A stretch of 64,000 nt of DNA from SURF-28 sp034521465 (GTDB taxonomy: Bacteria > Bacteroidota > Ignavibacteria > Ignavibacteriales > Melioribacteraceae): the NCBI GenBank assembly GCA_034521465.1, contig JAXHMN010000008.1, positions 186,001-250,000 of the forward strand, written 5' to 3'. The translations under genes were made by a program, and so were the position numbers. The notes under the pieces were generated by a model. It was not told the DNA's origin, ran no database searches, and worked only from the letters and a program-made list of their open reading frames with translations. Positions 28,535 through 40,318 of this stretch are shown here, one piece after another. Position 1 is the stretch's first letter, and every line of letters starts with the position of its first letter.

Positions 28535-31500
28535 ATGAATACGATTACCTATATATGACTCCGAAGAACTAAATACTCTGCAAGAAGAAGCATATGACCA
28601 TCTGTGGAACGGGCGCTATAGAATGGCGCTCGATGCAGCAAAAAAAGTTTACCGGGATAGACCGGACGACAGTGAATCCGCAATCTGTTTAGCTTGGGCA
28701 TTGCTAGAAAACGGTAACCCGGTTAAAGCTATGGAATATGCCAACTTGGCTGTGGAGATAAAGGGAGATTCCGTTAAAGCTCATCTTTACCGAGGTTATC
28801 TCTTAATGAGAATGAGTATTTTTGAAGGTGCGGTATCAGATTTTGATTTTGCAATTCATCAACAGAAAGAATCTCTCGCGTGGGCTTATCTCAATAAGGC
28901 AAGAACTTTTGCCGGAATGGAAAAATTTTCCGAAGCAGAGAAAACTCTTGAATTAGCAATTCTAATTGATCGCGGAAGAAACCCAAAATGGAATGATATA
29001 AAAAAATGGTATGCTTCTGCTAAGAATATCAATTCGGGAAAAGAAAAAATAACATCGAAGAATATTAAAGAATATCATTTAAAATGTTCTGAAGCGATAA
29101 AGCACAAAGAGTTTTGGTATGCTCTAAAAATCTCTCGATTGATTCAATCCTTCTCATCACTCTCAAAAGATGAAAAAGCTGCTGCAGCTTTAACAGAGTT
29201 GGAGGCGATGTATCATCTTTACCAATTCAGACCGGCGTTAAAAAAAGCTGAGAAATTAAAAAGTAAGTTCAAGAAAGACGAAAAATTCAAAAACTTATAT
29301 ACTTCGCTGCAAAAGTTTATTTCGCAAGAGGAATCAGAACAACTCGATAGAGAACTCGCCGCTATTGGCAGTTCCGGTGAAGACTCCAACCGGAAGAGAA
29401 AGACTAGTGAGATTTCGGGAAAAACTCACGCAGTATATTTTCCGAATAAAAATGCGGATCTCTTTTCGGCAAAAATTTTTGACGCGGAAAATCACACCGG
29501 GAATGAAAAACGCACCTACTTACTTGCCGTTAATTACAAAACGGTTCAGATAGTAGGATTGGAAATCATTTTCAATAATCCTCATTTCGATAAATCAAAC
29601 AAACAATACGAATGTAAGTTGGTATGGTACTTAAACGATTTTGAAATTGGGTTAACTCCTTTTACTCTAGAAGTGAAAAAAAACTGGGACTCTGTAATTT
29701 TCACTCAATCATTCGAGTCAAACGGTAAAGCGAAATGGGCACCGGGTCAAGGCAGAGTAGATATTTACATCTCTAATTTTAAGGTATGTGAAAAATGGTT
29801 TGTGGTAGGTGATAGAAATATTGAACAAGAACCTGAAGCACCGCCAATTCCCTCCGAACCGTCTCTTCCTAAAAAAGAAGAAAAAGAAGTTGATATCTCT
29901 GCAGAAATCCACGAGCCTGATCAACTTAAATCTCTCGACGAACTTCTTGAGGAACTTGATAACTTTGTCGGGCTAAATAGTATAAAAAAATCAATAAAGG
30001 ATTTTATTGATTATTTGAAATTCATAAAAGAACGGCAGGATAAAGGGTTGAAAGCAGATGACAATCTTTCATTAAATACACTTTTCCTCGGTAATCCGGG
30101 CACCGGCAAAACTACTGTTGCAAGATTACTTGGTCAGATTTTTAAAGCGATGGGAATTCTCGAACGCGGACATGTCGTTGAAGTTGATAGAATAGGACTT
30201 GTGGGACAGTTCATAGGTGAAACAGCGCAAAAAACCGAGAAAGTAATTTCCGCATCAATGGGCGGAGTTTTATTTATTGATGAGGCATACACTTTAGTAA
30301 AAAAAGGCGGCTCGGGGCAAGATTTTGGTCAAGAAGCAATTGATGTACTTCTTAAAAAGATGGAAGATAAAAAAGGTAAATTCATTGTTATAGCTGCAGG
30401 ATATCCTGAGGAAATGAAAAACTTTATTGAATCAAATCCCGGACTAAAATCACGCTTCACAAAAACTTTTTATTTTGAAGATTACTCGCCGATGAACTTC
30501 TGGAAATATATAATAAACAACTTGCCTCGGAAGAATACAATATTAAAGACGATGCAAAAGAAATTGTAAAGAAACACTTGATCAATCTTTATCGTAAAAG
30601 GGATAAATCATTTGGAAATGCACGTTTATCGATTCAATTTTTCGAAGACTCAAAAATCAATTTGAGCAGACGTTATTTGAGTTTAGAAGAAAGTAAACGA
30701 ACTAAAGAACAGATTACAACAATTTATCCCGAAGATGTACGCGGTCTTCTTATTGAAGAAAGCACCGAAGAAGTAAAGATACCAATTAATGAAGAAGCGC
30801 TCGAAGAATCATTAAAAGAACTTAATTCATTAGTCGGTATTGAATCAGTGAAAAGGGAAATTAAAGATACAGTGAAACTTGCCAGGTACTATCACGAACA
30901 AAACGAAGATTTAAGCGATAAATTTTCATCTCACATAGTCTTTTTGGGAAATCCGGGAACCGGTAAGACAACTGTTGCACGAATTGTAAGTTCAATTTAT
31001 TCTGCGCTCGGGATTCTTAAAAAAGGTCAAATGATTGAAACCGAACGCCAAGGGTTAGTTGCAAGTTATGTGGGTCAAACAGCCGAAAAAACAAAATCAA
31101 TGATTGACAAAGCACTTGGTGGAACTCTTTTTATTGACGAAGCGTATTCATTGGTAAAAAATAAAGCAATGGTGGAAATGATTTTGGACAAGAAGCAGTT
31201 GACGTTTTGATTAAACGAATGGAAGACGACAGAGGAAAGTTTATCACAATTGCTGCCGGTTATACCGACCAGATGAATCGTTTTCTTGACAGTAATCCCG
31301 GATTGCGTTCACGTTTCACAAAAACTTTTCACTTTGAAGATTATAACCCGGATGAATTATTACAAATAACACTTGATAATCTAGAGCAATCCAACTTAAA
31401 ACTCTCCGAAGAAGCAAAAGAAAATTTAATCACCTATTATAACGAACAATATAGAAACAGAGATAAGAATTTCGGCAACGCAAGAATAGTAAGAGATTTG

Positions 31501-32478
31501 GTCGATAAAGCAAAACAAAATTTATTGCTAAGAAAAGCTGACAGAGACAGAACAAAAAAGAAAGTTGATGAACAGCTAATTATTCTTAACGATATTAAAG
31601 AAATTATTTCCGATGAAGAACCTTCAGAGAAATATGTAATAAAAGGAAACCGGGAAAAATTGGAAAGTGAGTTAAAGGAACTCCAATCCCTAACCGGATT
31701 AAAGTCGGTTAAAGGGAGCGTAGAAAAATTAATTAGTTCACTAAAAGTTGCTCAACTTAGAAAACAGCAAGGTCTAAAAGTAATGGAGAAAAGTCTTCAT
31801 GCTGTTTTTGTCGGTAATCCGGGAACCGGGAAAACTACTGTAGCAAGAATTCTAAGTAGAATATATAAAGAACTTGGATTGCTTGAAAAAGGTCATTTAA
31901 TTGAGGTTGATAGAACGGGACTCGTCGCGGGATATCAAGGTCAAACGGCAATAAAAACTGATGAAGTTATTCAACAAGCTCTTGGTGGTACATTATTTAT
32001 TGATGAGGCATACACACTGTCAAGAGGAACAAACGATTTTGGACAAGAAGTAATAGATACACTTTTAAAACGAATGGAAGATTACAAAGATAATTTTGTT
32101 GTTATCGCTGCCGGATACCCTGAAGAAATGAAAAGATTTGTCACATCAAATCCCGGACTTGAATCGCGCTTCCAGAATTTCTTTACTTTCGAAGATTATA
32201 ACGGTCGCCAACTATTAGAGATCTCCGCAGAAATTGCCGTTCAACACGGCTATAATTTAGATGAAGGCGCTTTACAAATGATGTTGGAAATCTTCCAACA
32301 TCTCTACAGTAAAAGAGATAAAAATTTCGGCAACGCAAGAACTGCTAAAAATATTCTATATAAGACAATAAGTAATCAAGAAGCTAGAATAAGCCAGCAA
32401 TATGAACATAGTAAAGAAGATTTAATGACTATTCGATTTGAAGATGTTGAAAAAGTAAAAAACGATCTCATAATATAA
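28535..32478 (+). CDS. TPR protein with three CbbX/SpoVK-type AAA modules, frame-broken
   Basis: When frames are joined this is a cytoplasmic protein of about 1,310 aa. Residues 1-240 are TPR-like helices (AYDHLWNGRYRMALDAAKK, LENGNPVKAMEYANLAVEI). A beta-rich domain follows (THAVYFPNKNADLFSAKIFD, IYISNFKVCEKWFVV). Then come three AAA modules around 29.93-30.56, 30.79-31.56 and 31.64-32.47 kb, each with Walker A GNPGTGKTTVAR, Walker B LFIDEAY and the CbbX pore-type segment GLVGQFIGETAQKT/GLVAGYQGQTAIKT, plus an RSRF/SRF arginine finger. TPR plus a CbbX AAA is the EccA architecture of type VII secretion, but with one AAA there. The start ATG at 28535 needs a one-base shift near 28552; other breaks are near 30530 and 31175. 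Likely a protein remodelling engine. Confidence 0.85.
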
Positions 32479-32495
32479 CCTTCCAATATTAATCT

Positions 32496-33215
32496 ATGCT
32501 TGAAATCAAAAATCTCTCAAAACATTTCGGTACATTCAAAGCTGTTGATGATATCTCACTTAATATAAATAGCGGAGATCTGTTCGGGTTCCTCGGACCG
32601 AACGGCGCAGGCAAAACCACTACGATAAAAATAATAACCGGTTTATATTCGCAAACCTCAGGCATGGTTAAAGTTGATAAAGTTGACATCAGCGATGATC
32701 ACTTAGCTGTAAAACAAATAATGGGCTATATACCGGATCAACCTTTTCTTTATGATAAATTAACGGGACGTGAATTCCTTTATTTTTCCGGCGGGCTCTA
32801 CCGTCTTTCAAAATCTTTTGTAAAAAACAAAATTGAAGAATTAATTGAAACATTGAATATCGGTGATTGGATCGACAAACGAACTGAGGAGTATTCTCAA
32901 GGGATGCGTCAAAGAATCACAATCGCTTCTGCCCTTCTCCATGAACCAAAATTAATAATTGTTGACGAACCAATGGTTGGTCTCGATCCGCAAAGCGCAC
33001 ACATTATAAAAAAGTTATTCAAGAAATTAACAAGTGACGGGACTGCTATTTTTATGTCAACCCATTCTTTAAATGTTGTTGAAGAAATCTGCAATAAAGT
33101 AGCAATCATCAACAAAGGTAAAATTATTTTTGATGATGATATCAATCATCTTTATGAGATCAGAAAAGATATGGATAGAAATTTAGAACAAATTTTTATT
33201 CAGTTAACTAACTGA
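32496..33215 (+). CDS. ABC transporter ATP-binding protein
   Basis: Intact 239 aa ATPase of an exporter. Walker A is GPNGAGKTT near residue 35, the Q-loop lies before YIPDQPFLYD, the signature is YSQGMRQRI (SQG in place of SGG), Walker B is LIIVDEPMVGLDP and the H-loop is STHSL. The order and length match the CcmA/NatA-like drug and lipid exporter subfamily. It starts 17 bases after the triple-AAA gene and its stop overlaps the permease ATG by one base (TGATG), so all three are probably in one transcript. Confidence 0.93.
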   Translation: MLEIKNLSKHFGTFKAVDDISLNINSGDLFGFLGPNGAGKTTTIKIITGLYSQTSGMVKVDKVDISDDHLAVKQIMGYIPDQPFLYDKLTGREFLYFSGGLYRLSKSFVKNKIEELIETLNIGDWIDKRTEEYSQGMRQRITIASALLHEPKLIIVDEPMVGLDPQSAHIIKKLFKKLTSDGTAIFMSTHSLNVVEEICNKVAIINKGKIIFDDDINHLYEIRKDMDRNLEQIFIQLTN

Positions 33216-34895
33216 TGAATCTTATTTATCATATACTAAAATTCAAATTACTCTCCTTTGCCAAACTGAATGTAAATTTCAGTTTTGATAATTTGCTGAA
33301 GAACGTCGGAAGTTTTTTTGTTTATACAATTTTTGCTATTGGCGCTTTTATATTTTCGTATGAAGCAGTTAAGTATCTCTTAGAGCAATTCAATATTGGA
33401 CTTTTTCTTTTACATGAGTTTTTCTCAATAACACTTTTCATCTTTTTCATTGCGGTTAATATCGGTAACATTATTGTTTCTTATTCCACTCTTTATAAAT
33501 CACAAGAAGTGAACTATCTTTTCACAAAACCAATTCCGCCGTCAACAATTTTTGTGATAAAATTTTTCGATAACTTCCTTTACAGCTCTTCAACATTAAT
33601 ACTTAATATTACTTTCTGTTCTTGGCGGTTATGCATATTATCTCGATTATTCGGTGTGGGATGTTGCTGTATTATTCCTATTGAATTTTGTTCCCTTTAT
33701 GCTCTCGGCTGCATCGCTTGGTATTATCGTACTTCTACTCTTAGTAAAGCTCTCTACTCTCATCGGAATTAGAACGATTATCTTTTCTTTGGTAACCATT
33801 TATCTTATTTCAATTTACATGTTCTTCGATATTATCTCACCCGTTGATCTCGTTGATAAAGTAATGCAGTACTATCCAAATGTGGATTTATATTTTGGCA
33901 ACTATCTACCTGAGTCATTAAAATTCTTTCCAAATCATTGGCTTTCAAATTCTCTGTATTGGGTTTCGCGGGATAATTACACAGCTGCACTTAGTTCATT
34001 TTACTTACAGATTGTTACATCACTCGTTCTTTTTGGAGTTGCTGTATTTCTCGGAATGAAATGGTATCATAAAACATGGTTTTACGATTTCAGATTACGT
34101 AAAGCGAACACTAAAAATGATCTCGACCGGGTTTTATCATTCAAGAGCAATTCTAAATTTACGGCAACAGTTGAATCTGTTATTAAACGAGAATTCCATA
34201 ATTTTTTCCGTGAACCAACTCAAATTTTTCATTCGATTGTTCTCTTAATTATGATCTTCTTATTTTTAAGCAGTGTACCGAGTGCTTTAAATTGGAAGGC
34301 ATTAACAATATTTCTTAAAACAGTCATTTATCTTTCAATAATAATTTTCAATACTTTTTTGGTTGCCACATTAGCTTTGCGATTTGTGTTTCCGTTAGTA
34401 AGTTTAGAGGGAAAAGTATTTTGGAAAATTAAATCGGCACCAATATCAACACTTAATATATTGCGCATGAAATTGCTTCCATATTTTTTCATCATCAGTT
34501 TCATCGCGTTAATACTTAATATTGTGATCAACCTTCGTCTCGATTTTATGTTATTGTTGATCACATCCGTCATCACTTTGTTTGTAGCTGCTGCACTTAT
34601 TTTGCTCAATTTTTCTATTGGTGGTTTATTTGCAAATTTCAATGAAAAAAATCCGATTAGAATTGCCTCTTCGCAAGGAGCTTCACTATCATTTTTAATT
34701 AGTTTATTTCTTATGGTGGGATTAATTATTGTGTTGTTTTCTCCTGTGCAGCAATCATTTAATTATTATTTTGAGTACGGAAAATATTATTACGAGAGTT
34801 TATATTATGCGACCGGCATTATTATTCTTGTGAGTTTTGTGATATTTTTTATATCACATAAAATTATGTTAAGAGTTGTTGAAAAAGATTTTTAG
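33215..34895 (+). CDS. ABC exporter permease, one frame break
   Basis: Integral membrane protein of about 560 aa with roughly ten hydrophobic segments, for example FVYTIFAIGAFIFSYEAVKY, IVVLLLLVKLSTLIG-like helices in the second frame, and a final pair near the C-terminus. The frame breaks near 33620; the second part resumes VWDVAVLFLLNFVPFML. It is paired with the preceding ATPase by overlapping codons. I cannot name the substrate. The family looks like the ABC-2-related putative exporters of Bacteroidota. Confidence 0.82.
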
Positions 34896-34961
34896 CTCAA
34901 AGGTGAATTAATAAAAAAGATAATCCATGCAAATAAAAATAAAAGAACAATGAGGTTAAAA

Positions 34962-36053
34962 ATGAATTTAAGAAAATCAGCAACATCTTTATTTGTGCTG
35001 ATCTGTTTTTCGTTAACTATTGCGGCACAAGTTACAAACACTCAATTAAAAGATGAAATTGAGTCGCTGCAAAAGAGTGACGAAAACATGAATCACCGGC
35101 TTGATGTTCTTGAAAAGAAAATTGACGATCTGATTTGGTTTGAACGAGTCGGGGATATTGCCCACGTTGATAAAGTTTATATGTACGGTCCTCCTCTTTG
35201 GAAAGAAGAAAATCCAAACGCACAAGGTGCCGGTAATCCCACTAAGTTCTGGAGTTATGTTTATATTCCCAAAGACATCGATTTTGATAAAGAGTATCCG
35301 TTGATTGTCTTTCCGCATGGCGGTGTTCATGCTGATTTTTCAACGTACTACACCCACATAGTACGAGAATTAATTGCTCAGCAATATATTATTGTTGCAG
35401 CCGAATACAGAGGAAGCACCGGTTACGGTAAATCACATTATGAAAAAATTGATTACGGCGGATTGGAAACCGAAGATGTTTATGCAAGTAGAAACTATAT
35501 GATTGAGAATTACGATTTTGTTGACGAAGACAGAGTAGGAATTTTTGGTTGGAGCCACGGTGGATTGATTACTCTCTTTAATATATTTGATCATCCTGAT
35601 GATTACCAAGTTGCATTCGCCGGTGTTCCCGTTAGTGATGTGATTGCAAGAATGGGTTACAAAACACAAGGGTATCGCGATCTATATGAAGTTGATTATC
35701 ACATTGGTGAATCGGCATATGATAATGTTGAAGAATATAGAAGACGCTCCCCTGCATGGAATACGCACAAATTTGAAAATACTCCATTACTAATTCACAC
35801 AAACACAAATGATGCCGATGTAAATGTACTTGAAGTTGAACATCTTATAAAATCATTGAAAGCAGACGGAAAAAAATTCGAGTACGAAATCTTTCAAGAT
35901 ATACCGGGCGGACATTCATTCGACAGAATGGATACGAAGAAAGCCAAAGAAATTAGATTAAAAATTTATAATCACTTAGCCAAACATCTCAATCCACCGA
36001 AACGGCTTAAATCAATTAGCGACATTAATAAAGCAGCTTACTTAATAAAATAG
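34962..36053 (+). CDS. Secreted S9-like peptidase/alpha-beta hydrolase
   Basis: Intact, about 363 aa from the ATG at 34962, which has GAGG 8 bases upstream; an earlier ATG at 34950 would overlap that site. A signal peptide (SATSLFVLICFSLTIAAQ) and a short coiled coil precede a prolyl-oligopeptidase-like hydrolase. Catalytic serine lies in GWSHGG (residue 202 counting from 34950), the oxyanion region in FPHGGVHADF, the aspartate in NTNDADVN and the histidine in GGHSF. No beta-propeller is present, unlike classical S9 peptidases, so substrate is open. It follows the ABC permease after 66 bases and precedes a C69 peptidase by 8 bases. Confidence 0.8.
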   Translation: MNLRKSATSLFVLICFSLTIAAQVTNTQLKDEIESLQKSDENMNHRLDVLEKKIDDLIWFERVGDIAHVDKVYMYGPPLWKEENPNAQGAGNPTKFWSYVYIPKDIDFDKEYPLIVFPHGGVHADFSTYYTHIVRELIAQQYIIVAAEYRGSTGYGKSHYEKIDYGGLETEDVYASRNYMIENYDFVDEDRVGIFGWSHGGLITLFNIFDHPDDYQVAFAGVPVSDVIARMGYKTQGYRDLYEVDYHIGESAYDNVEEYRRRSPAWNTHKFENTPLLIHTNTNDADVNVLEVEHLIKSLKADGKKFEYEIFQDIPGGHSFDRMDTKKAKEIRLKIYNHLAKHLNPPKRLKSISDINKAAYLIK

Positions 36054-36061
36054 GAGAAGTA

Positions 36062-37673
36062 ATGACATTACAAAAAAAGATCAAATTAATTTTACCGTTT
36101 GCGCTATTTGCAATTCTCACGACAAATCTATTTTCACAAGATAAACCCGATTGGGAAGGCGGCGTTCCTGAAGGATGCACCACAATCACTGTCGGCAAAC
36201 TAGCTTCCGATGACGGCTCCGTAATGACATCCCACACTGATGACTCACACAGAACACGTTCTTGGTTGGACATTACTCCGGCGAAAGATCACGCTGAAGG
36301 TGCTACTGCTACAATGTATAAACGAAATACATATGATTCTCTAGCAATGCCGACTTACAAACATGATCCAATCGGTACAATCCCTCAAGTTTCACATACA
36401 TATCAGTTTATCAATACAGCTTATCCTTCTATGAACGAACACCAACTCGCGATTGGCGAGACAACTTTCGGCGGCAGAGAATCACTTCAATCCGATGAAG
36501 GATTAATCGACTGCCAAAGATTATGTCAATTAATGCTCGAAAGAACAACTACCGCAAGAGAAGCGATTCAATTGGCAGGTGATCTTTTAGAAAAATATGG
36601 TTGGAATGATGCAGGCGAAATGTTGACAATTGCCGATCCGAAAGAAGTATGGCACATAGAAATTGTCGGTCCGGGTAAAGGAAAAGTTGGTGCAGTTTGG
36701 GTTGCTCAACGTGTACCGGATGATCATATTTCAGTTGGGGCAAACAGTGCTCGTATAAGACAAATTAACTTAGATGATCCAGATTATTTTATGGCATCCG
36801 AAAACATTTTTACCGTCGCACAAGACAGCGGTTGGTGGAATCCTTCCGAAGGTGAATTTGAATTTGTTTATGCTTATGCACCGAGCAGTCGAAATTCAAT
36901 GGCAGCACGCAGAAGAGAATGGCGTGTGTTTGATTTAGCTGCACCTTCATTAAAATTAGATCCGAATGCAGAAAACTATCCGTTTTCAGTTAAACCTGAT
37001 GCGCCGGTTTCTAAAGAAAAAATGGTTGAGATGTTTCAAGATTATTATGAAGGAACACCTTTTAACTTTGTGAAAAATTTAACCGTCGCAGATGACAGCG
37101 GGAATGTAATAATCTTCACCTCTTGCAAATCCTTTCATGCCTTATGATATGAACAAACTATTCAAAATTAACGGCGGCTGGGACTGGCGCGGTGAAAGAG
37201 ACAATCGCACGCTGGTACACAATGTATGCGACAATTACACAATCAAGAGATTGGCTGCCTGACGAAATTGGCGGCGTTGTTTGGTTAGCATGGGATAATG
37301 TTGCTACTTCTGTTTATACTCCAATCTACTCAAACATCACTGAAGTAAATAAATATTTTAAAACTCCCGGCAGAATTAACGGTTATACTTACGACTCTTC
37401 TTGGTGGGCTTTTAATAGATTAGGAACTTTAGCCGCTCAGACGCTGGGGAGATATGCGTCACGATGTGCGCGCTGTTTGGACCCGATGCAAGAAGAACTC
37501 TTCGGAAACCAAGAGGAATTTGAAGCACGAGTATCTGGAGTTGTTAGAAACTGATCGTGATGCTGCAATAAAATATGATGACAGACTATACAAACGAATG
37601 GGGCATTAAAGCTACCGAACGAGCTTGGAAACTTGGTGACGAACTTTGGACTAAGTATGATGAAGCTTTCTAA
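36062..37673 (+). CDS. Secreted C69-family dipeptidase, frame-broken
   Basis: Family C69 (dipeptidase A type, N-terminal nucleophile hydrolase) with a signal peptide (KLILPFALFAILTTNLFSQ). The catalytic cysteine would be the C of VPEGCTTITVGKLASDDGS, exposed after processing. Further matches are SHTDDSHRTRSWLD, GETTFGGRE, LEKYGWNDAGEMLTIADP and VWHIEIVGPGKG. Breaks near 37125, 37185, 37445 and 37540 interrupt the C-terminal third, which still reads YDMNKLFKINGGWDWRGE, TIARWYTMYATITQSRDWLP and ends KLGDELWTKYDEAF at 37673. Length about 537 aa. It likely trims short peptides in the periplasm together with the upstream hydrolase. Confidence 0.87.
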
Positions 37674-37684
37674 AATAAATTTAT

Positions 37685-37722
37685 GGAGATCCCACTAAGT
37701 AGTAAATGGGATCTCCCCTTTT
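37685..37722 (+). terminator. Terminator after the C69 peptidase
   Basis: GGAGATCCCA and TGGGATCTCC form a 10-pair stem with a 12-base loop, followed by CCTTTT. It ends the 28.5-37.7 kb transcription unit. Confidence 0.8.
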
Positions 37723-37752
37723 GATAGAATTTACTTACTACCTTTAGCCTAA

Positions 37753-37786
37753 CGGTTGTCGCTATATATAATTATATCGACAACCG
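37753..37786. repeat. Hairpin between convergent genes
   Basis: CGGTTGTCG and CGACAACCG form a perfect 9-pair stem around an AT-rich, partly self-complementary centre. It lies between convergent genes, may be the terminator of the flavodoxin gene or a repeat element, and has no T run. Confidence 0.5.
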
Positions 37787-37835
37787 CTTAGTTAAACTTT
37801 TACCACTACTAATTTCAATATTCGTGAATTGATAA

Positions 37836-38583
37836 TTACCTGTATTCCGGATTCGGAAAATCAAATCTACATCCCGCATCCCATTCGGAGCGCTGGTTGC
37901 CGTGGACCGGAATACCGCTTATTATCTTTTATCATCCTTGCCATGTGCAGTAAATTCCATGTCATGAAAGTTGTATTCCTATTTGTGAAATCATTTTGCG
38001 GACCGCCGGAACCTTCGTCCAAATAAGAGGGACCCGGACCTGCTTCGCCAATCCACCCCGCATCTGCCTGGGGCGGAATAACATAACCAAGATGCTGCAA
38101 TGCATATAATATGCTCATACCACAATGTTTTATCCCATCTTCGTTTCCTGTAATTAAACAGCCCCCTACTTTTCCGTAAAATGCATATTGACCGTGATCA
38201 TTAAGTATACCTGATTGCCCGTAAAGTCGTTCAATTATTTTAGTACAGACGGATGATTTTTCGCCAAGCCAAATGGGTGTTCCTAAAACTAGAATATCGG
38301 AGTTTTGAACTTTTTCATAGATTTCAGGCCAATCATCTTTTTCCCATCCGTGTTCTTTCATATCTGGATAAACACCATAAGCTATATCGTAGTCAACAGC
38401 ACGGATATATTCCACATCAACTTTATTCTTTTCCATTATGGTCATTGCAATATCCATTAAACCTTTAGTGTGTGATGTCTCATTTGATTTTTTCAGCGTA
38501 CAGTTAATAAAAAGTGCTTTTAAATCCGAAAAATCCCATTTACTTTGTGTACACAATTCTTCTTGTTTTTCCGTTAATTTCAT
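37836..38583 (-). CDS. Flavodoxin/NADPH-dependent FMN reductase family protein
   Basis: About 248 aa with a flavodoxin-like fold: ALFINCTLKKSNETSHTKGL binds the FMN phosphate, and LVLGTPIWLGEKSS and GGCLITGNEDGIKHCG line the flavin site. The start at 38583 has AAGGAGAC 6 bases upstream. A frame break near 37910 hides the real C-terminus, HGNQRSEWDAGCRF and FPNPEYR, which is typical of this family. It is 13 bases downstream of the aminotransferase, so the two form an operon. The electron donor and partner are unknown. Confidence 0.85.
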
Positions 38584-38596
38584 TTTGTTGTCTCCT

Positions 38597-39893
38597 TTAT
38601 TTGAGTTCATTTATCCAATTGCAAATTCTATCTACAGCTTCCAGCATGTTTCCACAATATTCGGTTAGAAAATCATTTCCCAGCTTTTCATTATTTGGGA
38701 TTTTTGCAGCAGCGTCAAGTGCTTTTCCGCCGTCAAAATCGACATAAGCTAAACGTGCTGTAAACTCTTCGGGCGGTCTCCCAAAATCACTTCCAGGAAG
38801 AATAGCAACCCCCGTATCTTCAAGCAGTTTTTCACACATCTCTTTACTGGTAGTGATTCCTTTTTTATTCAGTCCATCCCTAAACGCGGAAAAATCCGGG
38901 AAAATATAAAACCCGCCTTGAGGACATTTTACTTTGGCGCCTGCGTTCTGAAGTTTTTCGGTTAGATTGTTTCCTAGAGCTTTTAAAATCCTTATTTCAT
39001 TTTGTACGTATTCGTCAATCTCTTTACTTGGCTGAAATGCCGTGATTGCAGCATGCTGTATCGGGCTGCTGGTTGAAGTGAATGTTTCACTGCCAACCGT
39101 TGCCATTCCATCAAGAAGCCATCTTAAATCTTCTGGAAAGACAAACACACCTAATCTCCAACCACCGGCACCACACCATTTACTCAATCCTCCGCTGAAT
39201 ATTGTTCCTTCCGGGTACATCTCAACAATACTTTTATGATTACCTTCATGATGAAGCTTTGCATAAATCTCATCGGATAAAAAAACTACTTTATGTTTTC
39301 GCGCAACATCGGCTAAATCTTTTAATTGGCTTTCGCTGTAAGTCTGACCGGTGGGATTTGAAGGATAATTTACTATCATTAATCTAGCTTTATTAGGATC
39401 TTTGAAACATATCTGCTCCAATTCGTCGGCTTGAATCAACCAGTTATTTTCATAACTTGTATTTAGCCAGTGAATATCTCTGCCAATAATTTTTGCTTGC
39501 GGTGCATAAGAAACCCAGGATGGAGCGGGTATTATAAGATCTCCGTAGTATACTAGTTGTAAAAGAAACATCAACTCTTTTGAACCGGGTCCAATCAATA
39601 CATCCTCCGGCTGACGTTCAATATTAAAAACTCTTTTGTGATGATCCGATACCGCTTCCTGTAATTGTCTTAATCCCTTTACAGGCAAATAGCTCTTTTC
39701 CGAGGCGTGTGTTTTCAATGCTTCAACAACTGATTTTGGCACCGGAAAAGGCGACTCACCTAAACCAAGTTTGAAAATTTCTTTTCCTTCTTTGCGAAGT
39801 TGATCTGCTTGGTAGTCTGATTGCTACAGTAGCAGAAATTCCTAATCCCTCTATACTTGGATTAAGATGAAATTGTGGTGTGTTTTCCGACAT
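38597..39893 (-). CDS. Class I/II PLP-dependent aminotransferase, one frame break
   Basis: Rebuilt length about 432 aa. The N-terminus MSENTPQFHLNPSIEGLGIS starts at 39893; after a break near 39825 it continues GKEIFKLGLGESPFPVPKSV. PLP-fold motifs are GPGSKELMFLLQ, the substrate loop YPSNPTGQTYSESQLKDLA, FLSDEIYAKL and the PLP lysine in FSGGLSKWCGAGGWRLG, with the carboxylate-binding arginine in TARLAYVDFD. The donor cannot be told from sequence; it resembles aspartate- or aromatic-type aminotransferases. Confidence 0.87.
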
Positions 39894-40318
39894 ATACTTT
39901 TCTCCTTTTGATATAATAGCATACTAATCAAACTAGACAAAATATTCTGTCGTTATTTTTACATATTCTTTATATTATTTGATTTTCAGAATAATATAAT
40001 CATTATTTATATATATTGATTATTGTGCAGTGATTTGAAGGAAATCATTTACCTGAATTTTAATTTGAAGAGTTTTATTCAAGTTTACGATTTTGTTTCG
40101 TTTCCATCATGATATAAGAAAAACTATTATTCCAAACTGATGACAACAATATTTCAAAATAATGCATGTGCTCAATTAGATTATGGAAATATTTTTTTGA
40201 GGGCGGGTTATTTTGAGGCAATTAGATAAAAAATCATGAAACCCGGACTATTTTTTTATTCAGTTCAAAAATCCTATTTTTGCTTTTCTTTTTAAACGCA
40301 GAGGGCTTTTGGCTGAGA
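39894..40318. other. AT-rich intergenic region, divergent promoters
   Basis: About 425 bases with no supported gene. Very AT-rich tracts at 39940-40030 and 40190-40290 are consistent with promoters for the aminotransferase (minus) and the TraB-family gene (plus). I see no hairpin or repeat of note. Confidence 0.5.

Noticed and set aside
28535..37673. Type VII secretion (ESX) locus
   Set aside because: The EccA-like TPR-AAA domain order is suggestive, but no EccC/FtsK, WXG100 or EccB/D/E-like genes occur in the window.
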